Of a stretch of DNA of 21,311 nt, positions 8,262 through 14,309 are shown piece by piece; within the stretch, counting starts at the first letter, position 1, and every line of letters starts with the position of its first letter. This DNA comes from Pseudomonadales bacterium (lineage in GTDB: Bacteria; Pseudomonadota; Gammaproteobacteria; Pseudomonadales; UBA3067), in assembly GCA_016763235.1 (NCBI GenBank), contig JAESUE010000200.1, positions 1-21,311 on the forward strand, in the 5' to 3' direction. Under the pieces are notes generated by a model. The model was given only the letters and a program-made list of their open reading frames with translations, was not told where the DNA came from and did no database searches. The position numbers and the translations under genes were made by a program.

Positions 8262-8288
8262 TTGGATAAAACCCACGTATTTATCCAA
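8262..8288. repeat. Perfect 9-bp inverted repeat (possible operator or RNA hairpin)
   Basis: TTGGATAAA and TTTATCCAA are separated by the 9 nt ACCCACGTA. No T-run follows on either strand, so it is not a typical intrinsic terminator. It lies 88 bp before the Lar-like ATG, where an operator would be plausible. No known binding-site consensus was recognised. Confidence 0.45.
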
Positions 8289-8375
8289 TGACAAGCGCTC
8301 GTTATAGCACTGCACGGCAAGCTAAACCTGCCCTACAGTATTTCATTCTATCAATAGAGAAATTAAAAAAGTAAT

Positions 8376-8756
8376 ATGGATCTTTTGCTTACTCCCGAAA
8401 TGAACTTTTGCTCCTGTGGCTGCGAAGTCCGTCTTATAAAAAATGCTGTACGCGCCCAGAAATCCGGAAAAAATCGTTTCAATTATTGGGTAGAATGCCT
8501 AGATGATGGCTGCGGAAATAAAGGTAGCGCTGAAGGCCAGTCTTGGAAAGCTATTCTAAGCTGGAACACCAGTGAAACCTCCGACCACTCAGATAACTTC
8601 GAACTGCCATTTCTTTCTGTAATTGGGCTAAACCAGGATGAAATAGCGGCCAAAATATCTGAACTCGAGAACATGCTTAATGCAAAAGCAAATAAGAGTT
8701 ATAAATCTGGCCGTCCCTTACCTCAAAAAGATATATTGAACTTAAGGCAAAACTAG
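8376..8756 (+). CDS. Lar-like small zinc-ribbon protein, C-terminus altered by a frameshift
   Basis: The 126-residue product resembles the Lar restriction-alleviation family at its N-terminus. It has a CxCGC cluster (C12, C14, C16), then YWVECLDDGCGNKG (37-50, with C41 and C46), then SWKAILSWN (56-64); the family pattern is CPxCG, VxCxxCG and AxxxWN. Lar of the E. coli Rac prophage moderates type I restriction, and relatives are common in phages and plasmids. The function here is inference, and the first cysteine pair is more tightly spaced than usual. After D119 the present frame reads only seven more residues to a TAG, while a different frame continues with 48 natural-looking codons (8735-8881). 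The ancestor was probably about 166 residues. The gene is bracketed by inverted copies of the MITE-like element. Its Shine-Dalgarno is weak. Confidence 0.6.
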   Translation: MDLLLTPEMNFCSCGCEVRLIKNAVRAQKSGKNRFNYWVECLDDGCGNKGSAEGQSWKAILSWNTSETSDHSDNFELPFLSVIGLNQDEIAAKISELENMLNAKANKSYKSGRPLPQKDILNLRQN

Positions 8757-8881
8757 CTTGGATTGATTACGCGAAAACCTGGTACAAAAAGCATTTTAAT
8801 CGTCCAGAACTTTTTTCGAATAACGCCAAAAATACGCCTCCCGACAAGTCTGAAAATACTGTAAGCCCTCAATCGAACTAA
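8735..8881 (+). pseudogene. Frameshifted C-terminal part of the Lar-like gene
   Basis: This stretch reads IELKAKLAWIDYAKTWYKKH followed by FNRPELFSNN and a polar tail to a TAA at 8879-8881. It is a helical, charged sequence that looks coding but has no start of its own. It overlaps the last codons of the upstream frame, and removing one AT from the ATATAT run at 8731-8736 joins the two as ...QKD-IELKAK.... A recent slippage or a sequencing error are both possible. Confidence 0.6.
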
Positions 8882-8893
8882 TCATCGATCAGT

Positions 8894-8950
8894 GTAACTA
8901 CTCAGCTCACGCTCAAATTTGAACAGTTACAGAGTTCGCTGAGGTGTTGC
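8894..8950 (+). mobile_element. MITE-like palindromic element, copy B (57 bp)
   Basis: The ends GTAACTACTCAGC and GCTGAGGTGTTGC are inverted repeats, and the centre contains the palindrome TCAAATTTGA. Copy B is identical to copy A over the left 24 and right about 20 nt but lacks 11 nt in the middle. The flanks CGATCAGT (8886-8893) and CTATCAGT (8951-8958) agree at 7 of 8 positions. It begins 12 bp after the end of the frameshifted Lar-like gene and ends 75 bp before the nitronate monooxygenase-like start, so it lies in the promoter region of that gene. Confidence 0.75.
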
Positions 8951-9025
8951 CTATCAGTCAGCTATTTCGCCTTGAGTGTATTGCGAAAAGTTCATAAATT
9001 GAAATCTAAACACATTGGAAGCACC

Positions 9026-10054
9026 ATGCAAACTCGTTTCACAGAGCTCTTTGGCATTAAACACCCCGTTGTATTACCGGGGATGAGCATGGTATCTGTG
9101 CCCAAACTAGTCGCAGCGGTATCCAATGCCGGAGGGCTTGGCATTCTCGCAACCGGCCCTTTAAGCTCAGATGAAACCCTGCAGTGTATTCGAGAGATTC
9201 GTGCCCTAACAGACAAACCCTTTGGAATCGGCGTAACTCTCATGATGCCAGGCGCCAAGGAAAATGCCGAAGTTGGGCTTCAGGAAGAGGTTCCTGTCAT
9301 CAACTTTTCCCTAGGAAAAGGCGACTGGATTGTAAAGCGCGCCCACGCCTATGGCGGCAAAGTAATCGCTACTGTTGTAAACGAGAAGCACGCGTTGGCA
9401 GCCCAGCGTTATGGTGTAGATGCCATACTCGCCACAGGCCATGAAGCAGCTGCACACGGCGGCCCTGTCACGTCCCTTGTATTAGTCCCTACCCTCGCCG
9501 ACACGGTAGACATCCCTGTAATCGGCACAGGAGGGTTTGCAGATGGCAGAGGCCTTATCGCAGCACTCGCTCTTGGCGCAGAAGGAATAGCCATGGGTAG
9601 CCGTTTTTCCATTAGCCAAGAAAGCCCTATCCACGAAAACACCAAACGTACCGTTCTTAGTAAAAGTATCGAAGATACTCTATACACATCCAAGTTCGAT
9701 GGTATGGACTGCCGTGTCATGAAAAGCGAGCGCGCACTACAAATTAGCAAGCGGCCCATAAACCTAGTTCGTGCGCTCAAAAACTCGTTTCAACTCGCAG
9801 AACAACTGCGCATGCACTGGATAAAGCTTTTTCTAGGCGCCTTAATTATGGGCCCTAAAACCCTTATCCAGCTCGCCAGGGCCGCCAATGCCACAGAAGC
9901 CCTCGACCTCGCCATCAAGCAAGGTGACTGTGAAAATGGTGTTCATTTAATTGGCCAGGTACAAGGCCGCATCCACGATATTCCAACGGTTGCAGAAATA
10001 ATGGATCGCGTAATGAAAGAGTCTGAGGAAGTGCAGGCCAAACTCAATCGTTAG
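9026..10054 (+). CDS. Nitronate monooxygenase / 2-nitropropane dioxygenase family flavoprotein
   Basis: The 342-residue protein is an FMN-dependent TIM-barrel enzyme of the nitronate monooxygenase family. Supporting motifs are PVVLPGMSMVS (14-24), SNAGGLGILA (33-42), the active-site-type segment GHEAAAHGG (138-146, with H139), the phosphate-binding GTGGFADGRGL (167-177) and GIAMGSRF (187-194). Family members oxidise alkyl nitronates, but many are mis-specified and some are quinone or enoyl reductases, so the substrate is open. I chose the ATG at 9026, which has GGAAG 4-5 nt upstream and gives the normal family N-terminus (MQTRFTELFGIKHPVVLPGM), rather than a longer TTG frame from 8972 that would begin just after repeat copy B. 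It is likely co-transcribed with the SDR gene 29 bp downstream. Confidence 0.85.
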   Translation: MQTRFTELFGIKHPVVLPGMSMVSVPKLVAAVSNAGGLGILATGPLSSDETLQCIREIRALTDKPFGIGVTLMMPGAKENAEVGLQEEVPVINFSLGKGDWIVKRAHAYGGKVIATVVNEKHALAAQRYGVDAILATGHEAAAHGGPVTSLVLVPTLADTVDIPVIGTGGFADGRGLIAALALGAEGIAMGSRFSISQESPIHENTKRTVLSKSIEDTLYTSKFDGMDCRVMKSERALQISKRPINLVRALKNSFQLAEQLRMHWIKLFLGALIMGPKTLIQLARAANATEALDLAIKQGDCENGVHLIGQVQGRIHDIPTVAEIMDRVMKESEEVQAKLNR

Positions 10055-10083
10055 CCGTATTACACACTGCCAAGGAAGGTAAA

Positions 10084-11058
10084 ATGAAAATATTCATCAC
10101 CGGTGGTTCCGGCTTTGTAGGTGGTGCGGCCATTAAAAAACTGGCCACTGACCACGAAATCATTGCGATGTCTCGCACCCCAGCCAGCGACAAAAAAATC
10201 TCATCACTCGGTGCTACGCCAGTACGAAGCCAGCTCGGAATGGTAAAACCGAGCGACCTTAAAGGCTGCGATGTCGTCATTCACGCAGCTGCCCATATCG
10301 GCCCTTGGGGTACGCGTAAACAATACTGGCAAACCAATGTTGAAGGGACTATTCAACTATTAAATGTCGCAAAGGAAAGTGGTGTAAAACGTTTTATCCA
10401 TATCGGCACAGAATCTGGCTGCTTTTATGGCCAAGATATGCATTACATCGACGAAAGCTACCCTCTTTCCATTTCATCACCCTACCTCTACTCCGAAACC
10501 AAAGCTGAAGCTGAACGGCAGGTTCTTTCCGCCAACGATCCTGAAAATCACTTCCTTAGCTTAAGCTTACGACCACGATTTATTTGGGGCCCGGGCGATC
10601 AAACCATATTACCTGAACTGGTAAAGGCTGTTAAAAGTGGCCAATTCATGTGGATTTCTGGAGGACATGCCGTCACTTCCAGCACGAACATCCATAACCT
10701 AAGCCACGCAATTGAACTGGCGCTTCAAAAAGGAAAAGGGGGGGAAGCCTATTTCATCATCGATGAAAAGGATCACTCGTTCAGAGAACTGCTCACCAAA
10801 CTGCTGGATACCAAGGAACTAACGCCATCAGACAAGTCAGTTCCCGGTTGGCTGGTGCAGGGGCTTGCATGGCTGATCGAACTAATCTGGAATATTTTTC
10901 CAATAAAAAGTGACCCGCCTATCACCCGTTTTACCGCTGCATTGATGTCGAAAGAGTGCACCATTCGCAGCGATAAAGCAAAACAACACCTGGGATACCA
11001 AGCAGCAGTCAGTATGAAGGAAGGGTTTACCGAATTACGGAAGTTCAATAAACTCTGA
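10084..11058 (+). CDS. Extended SDR: NAD(P)-dependent epimerase/dehydratase, 3-beta-HSD-like
   Basis: The 324-residue protein has the Rossmann nucleotide-binding motif TGGSGFVG (6-13) at its N-terminus, the conserved DVVIHAAA (63-70) and NVEGT (85-89), and the catalytic pair Y136 and K140 in YSETK, with T109 in the IGTES position. This is the layout of extended short-chain dehydrogenases, closest in feel to the 3-beta-hydroxysteroid dehydrogenase / NAD-dependent epimerase group. The hydrophobic segment at about 254-272 (GWLVQGLAWLIELIWNIFPI region) may associate with the membrane. An AAGGAAGG Shine-Dalgarno (10072-10079) precedes the ATG. With the flavoenzyme upstream it probably forms a two-gene redox operon acting on a lipid-like or terpenoid substrate; that last step is inference. 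Confidence 0.85.
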   Translation: MKIFITGGSGFVGGAAIKKLATDHEIIAMSRTPASDKKISSLGATPVRSQLGMVKPSDLKGCDVVIHAAAHIGPWGTRKQYWQTNVEGTIQLLNVAKESGVKRFIHIGTESGCFYGQDMHYIDESYPLSISSPYLYSETKAEAERQVLSANDPENHFLSLSLRPRFIWGPGDQTILPELVKAVKSGQFMWISGGHAVTSSTNIHNLSHAIELALQKGKGGEAYFIIDEKDHSFRELLTKLLDTKELTPSDKSVPGWLVQGLAWLIELIWNIFPIKSDPPITRFTAALMSKECTIRSDKAKQHLGYQAAVSMKEGFTELRKFNKL

Positions 11059-11081
11059 TAAAATCTAAAACTGAATTATCA

Positions 11082-11111
11082 CTCACGTTTCGGAGTTCAG
11101 ATCTGCGGCAA
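11082..11111 (+). repeat. Short repeat, family 2, copy 2
   Basis: CTCACGTTTCGGAGTTCAGA corresponds to 7871-7890 with two mismatches in 20 nt, and an AAAATA occurs shortly after in both. It begins 24 bp after the SDR stop codon. The extent of the unit cannot be fixed from two copies. Confidence 0.4.
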
Positions 11112-11303
11112 AATACGACATCAATCAAGGGATACGCCGCCTGTAGGCGCTTTTAGGCGACGCATGGAGAGTTGCTAAGAACGAAGTGAAACCCAACAAT
11201 TTCGAAATAAGCATTGTCACTTAATTGATGGCGGTATATTAGCCAAAACCACCAATAACCTTAACGGCAGAACAAGCTCACGATTTGTTTTTTTAAAGAA
11301 ATA

Positions 11304-11330
11304 AAAACCCCTGCCTGTTACAGGGGTTTT
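11304..11330 (-). terminator. Rho-independent terminator, probably bidirectional
   Basis: AAAACCCCTG and CAGGGGTTTT form a perfect 10-bp stem around a 7-nt loop. Read on the minus strand the stem is followed by further T-rich sequence (GGGGTTTTTATTTCTTT), as expected downstream of the chemoreceptor gene ending at 11391. On the plus strand it may also end transcripts of the flavoenzyme-SDR operon. Confidence 0.8.
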
Positions 11331-11390
11331 AGTAATAGTGCACCAGGGCCGTTCTATGGCCCCACGGATATACGGGCTAACAGAAAGTGA

Positions 11391-11669
11391 CTAGAATTCT
11401 TCCCAATCTTCCCCGCCTCCAACGCTGTCACTCGCTTTGTTCGCCCCCCCAAAGTTCGCATCACTCGCAACTGCTCCCAACGAAGGTGCTGAAAAGGATT
11501 CTGCCCCTCCCACCATGGTAAAGAAATCCATGAGTTCACGCATTTTCTTCGCTTGCTCAGCCATGTTCTCACTTGCTGCAGATGCTTGCTCAACAAGCGC
11601 CGCATTTTGTTGCGTCATTTCATCCATTTGTCCCACAGCTTTGTTTATCTGCTCAATGCCATCTGTTTG
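11391..11669 (-). pseudogene. Chemoreceptor C-terminal part cut off by an amber codon
   Basis: After the TAG at 11672-11670 the same frame stays open for 93 codons and reads as the rest of a methyl-accepting signalling domain: QTDGIEQINKAVGQMDEMTQ, then QNAALVEQASAASE, a linker, and finally DWEEF at the very end. That last pentapeptide fits the xWxxF tether by which CheR and CheB dock on receptors. The preserved frame and motifs show that the loss is recent, or that the stop is read through, or that the base is a sequencing error. An internal ATG (11636) exists but has no role I can support. Confidence 0.85.
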
Positions 11670-14120
11670 CTATGCGGCAGCGCTTGATATGTCGGTCGTG
11701 GAACTATTTACTTTTTCAACTGCGTTAACAATATCGGTCAGTGTATCACCTGTTCGATTAACAAGGTCTACACCTGTTTCGACCTGAGAGACGCTATCTT
11801 CAATCAGCTCTTTAATTTCTTTTGCTGCATTCGCAGAACGCTGAGATAGGCTTCTTACTTCACTTGCCACCACCGCAAACCCTCTCCCCTGTTCCCCGGC
11901 TCTCGCAGCCTCAACGGCAGCGTTTAGGGCGAGTAAGTTCGTTTGAAATGCTATTTCATCGATAACACCAATGATTTCTGCAATTTTTTTACTGGATCGT
12001 AATATGCCTCCCATTGACTCAACAGCATCTTTAACTACCTCACCCCCTTCACGCGCTTTACCCAGGGCTTCATCAGAGAGCTGCCTCGCAGTGTTTGCGT
12101 TATCAGCGCTTTGCTTCACGACGCTGGTCATTTCTTCCATACTGGAAGCAGTTTCTTCAAGAGAGCTTGCCTGTTCTTCCGTTCTTTGACTCAAGTCAGC
12201 GTTACCCCGCGCAATTTCATCTGCACCAGAAGCAACTGAACTGGTTCCAGAACGCACTTGAGTAATAATTTTAGTGAGGTTTTCTACCGTTCTATTTGCA
12301 TTTTGCTTTAATTCACCATATTTCCCGCTGTAATCATTACTGATAGTGGTGGTTAGGTCTCCCTCAGAAAGCGCAGATAACACAGCCCCAGTATCAACGA
12401 GAACTTTTTCGGAGGTTTCCACTAACGTATTCAACCCTCCAGCGAGAGTTTTGAAAAAACCTTCCTTATCGTCCATGCCGATGCGCTTTGACAAATCTCC
12501 ATCAACAGCAGACTGTACTAGATCCCCAATTTCTTTTTCAATGGACACCTCTTGCGTTCGGTTTTGCCATTCAACTGCCGTACCCAAACGCCCCCCCGCT
12601 TCATCAAAAACAGGGGTAGCAACAAATGCCATGTTTAGGCCACCAACATCAAATTTAGCGTTATGGGTGCTGGAGAGCGTCGCTAATAAACCCCGCTGAT
12701 GCGCTGGGTTCTTATGGAAAATATCAATATTGGTACCAATCAAGCTTCTTGCGTCGAAGTTAGGAAGATCCTTTCTGAGATCTGACTCCACTCCGGACAT
12801 CAATGAGTTAGCGGCTTTGTTCATATATATAATGTTTAGATCATTATCCGCCACCATCACGTTAGAGGCTACACTGTCTAAGGTTTGTTTCAGGCGCGCA
12901 TTGGTATCAGAAATTTCTTTTTCTGTTTCAAGTCGCGCTAACTCTACAGTCATATCGTTCCATTCCACCACAGTGCCCAAGCGCTGCCCACTGTCATCTT
13001 TAACCGGTGTTGCAATCAAATCAAATACACGCCCACCGACTTCAATTCGCGAGTTAAATACCTTCGTCAGAGTAGCAAGCAAATTACGTTGATGTGGTGG
13101 GTTTTTATGAAAGGTATCAATATTCGTCCCCAGCAAGCCTTCTACCTTAAAGTGTGGAAGATCTTTCTTTAGGTCTTCCTCCGCATTTCCGAACATCCTA
13201 TTAACAGCATTATTAAGGTAAGTGATATTGCAATCGTTATCAGCGATCATCACGTTGGTTTCACAAACATCAAGCGCATTTTTAATGGCGGTAGCTTTTG
13301 CTGCCAGGTTGTTTGAATATTCAAGCTCAAAATTAAGTTTCGTTTGTACGGTATGCAACATCTGCATTAATTGACCAATTTCATCATCTTTCTTAATATT
13401 TATTCGTTCATCAAAACGCCCTCCAGCAATATTTTTAAAATAGCCTAATAGCTCTGCTGCATTAGATAAAACAAAATGATTGAGGAAAGAATAAAAAGCC
13501 GCTGAATATAATACAAAAAAAGCAGCAAACACCATTACCAAGTTGATATTAGACGAGCTAGAGTTCGCACCAAAAAAGCGAAGGCTAAAAACAGCCACCA
13601 AAACAAAAGATATTGTAGAAATAGCCATCACGGATTTCAACTTGGATTTCAACGTCATTTGGCCAAGTTTTTTCTGGAATTTTTCACTTGTGCTTACTAC
13701 TGGTTGTTTCCCTGCCTTCAAGTCACGATAGAGGCTTTCGGCTTCTGAAATTTGCTGTCGCGAGGGTTTCCTGCGTATAGACATGTAGCCCACGATAGAG
13801 CCGTTTTCCCATACAGGAATAACCCGAGCCTCTACCCAATAAAAGCCACCATTTTTTGTCAGGTTTTTTACCATCCCTGTCCAGGGTTTCCCCTGGCCAA
13901 CAGTGCGCCATAAATCTTCAAACGCCTCTGAGGGCATGTCTGGATGGCGAACCATACTGTGTGGGCTACCTATTAACTCAGCTTCAGAATATCCGCTGAC
14001 TTCAATAAATTCTTTATTTACAAAGTTAATTATACCTCTTAGATCTGTTTTGGAAGCAAGAGCTTGCCCCTCGTCAAAAAAAACTTCTTCGTTACTTCTT
14101 AGTTGGGCCGCTGCGCTCAT
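11670..14120 (-). CDS. Multi-PAS methyl-accepting chemotaxis protein, truncated by a nonsense codon
   Basis: The 816 codons before the stop encode an Aer-like N-terminal PAS domain (about 12-120), two membrane helices (about 164-182 and 193-213), a HAMP-like linker (about 215-265), two tandem and mutually similar PAS domains (about 280-395 and 410-525), a further HAMP-like segment (about 530-615) and the signalling domain (from about 620) with the hairpin tip EIAFQTNLLALNAAVEAARA (722-741). Such receptors sense redox or small ligands in the cytoplasm and control CheA. The frame ends at TAG right after TTDISSAAA, where relatives usually continue with Gln/Glu-rich sequence and the second half of the coiled coil, so adaptation and kinase control are likely lost. 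The ATG has AGGGAA 7 nt upstream. No che genes are nearby, so it is an orphan receptor. Confidence 0.9.
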   Translation of the reverse strand: MSAAAQLRSNEEVFFDEGQALASKTDLRGIINFVNKEFIEVSGYSEAELIGSPHSMVRHPDMPSEAFEDLWRTVGQGKPWTGMVKNLTKNGGFYWVEARVIPVWENGSIVGYMSIRRKPSRQQISEAESLYRDLKAGKQPVVSTSEKFQKKLGQMTLKSKLKSVMAISTISFVLVAVFSLRFFGANSSSSNINLVMVFAAFFVLYSAAFYSFLNHFVLSNAAELLGYFKNIAGGRFDERINIKKDDEIGQLMQMLHTVQTKLNFELEYSNNLAAKATAIKNALDVCETNVMIADNDCNITYLNNAVNRMFGNAEEDLKKDLPHFKVEGLLGTNIDTFHKNPPHQRNLLATLTKVFNSRIEVGGRVFDLIATPVKDDSGQRLGTVVEWNDMTVELARLETEKEISDTNARLKQTLDSVASNVMVADNDLNIIYMNKAANSLMSGVESDLRKDLPNFDARSLIGTNIDIFHKNPAHQRGLLATLSSTHNAKFDVGGLNMAFVATPVFDEAGGRLGTAVEWQNRTQEVSIEKEIGDLVQSAVDGDLSKRIGMDDKEGFFKTLAGGLNTLVETSEKVLVDTGAVLSALSEGDLTTTISNDYSGKYGELKQNANRTVENLTKIITQVRSGTSSVASGADEIARGNADLSQRTEEQASSLEETASSMEEMTSVVKQSADNANTARQLSDEALGKAREGGEVVKDAVESMGGILRSSKKIAEIIGVIDEIAFQTNLLALNAAVEAARAGEQGRGFAVVASEVRSLSQRSANAAKEIKELIEDSVSQVETGVDLVNRTGDTLTDIVNAVEKVNSSTTDISSAAA

Positions 14121-14276
14121 ATTTATTCCCTGACAAAAAAATGATATCCCTACTTATACATTCAGGCTGTTTTTAGAATAGCCTATTTTGCATAATTGCA
14201 AGGGAAAACATCGCTTGAAGCAAGAAAGAACTTAGCTGCTTAGGGAAGGGGTAACTCTGAGGGAATTCCATCCATA

Positions 14277-14297
14277 ATCTTAAGACAGAATTAAGAT
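14277..14297 (-). terminator. Hairpin downstream of the matrixin gene, possible weak terminator
   Basis: ATCTTAA and TTAAGAT form a perfect 7-bp stem around 7 nt, 12 bp past the stop of the protease gene. The stem is A+T rich and no T-run follows on the minus strand, so termination here is uncertain. Confidence 0.3.
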
Positions 14298-14309
14298 GGA
14301 GTAGCGCTA

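Larger units (their letters stand above)
7270..8375. other. 1.1-kb degraded intergenic region with gene remnants and repeats
   Basis: No intact gene is convincing between the moxR-like start and the Lar-like gene. The region is A+T rich. It holds an lpxH N-terminal fragment, a second short coding remnant, one MITE-like element and several inverted repeats. These include CCATGCGC...GCGCATGG (about 7590-7625, 20-nt loop) and the perfect palindrome at 8262-8288. The first 200 bp presumably contain the promoter of the minus-strand moxR operon; TTGACA on the minus strand at 7392-7397 is a possible -35 box, but the -10 match is poor. Confidence 0.6.
11059..11390. other. Intergenic region between convergent genes
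   Basis: This 332-bp stretch has no gene I can support. It holds the second copy of the short family 2 repeat, a GC-richer patch (CGCCGCCTGTAGGCG..., about 11143-11162) with small inverted repeats, the tract AACGAAGTGAAACCCAACAA (11180-11199), which resembles the GCGAAGCGAAACCCAACA repeats seen in many bacterial genomes, and a strong terminator hairpin. Confidence 0.6.

Noticed and set aside
8173..8950. Integron attC sites as an explanation for the palindromic repeats
   Set aside because: The copies do have AAC...GTT near their ends, but the bases around them do not fit RYYYAAC and GTTRRRY, no integrase gene is present, and the flanking direct repeats point to transposition instead.
11180..11199. 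Remnant of the widespread GCGAAGCGAAACCCAACA-type repeat
   Set aside because: The resemblance is from memory, only one arm is present, and no second copy occurs in the window.
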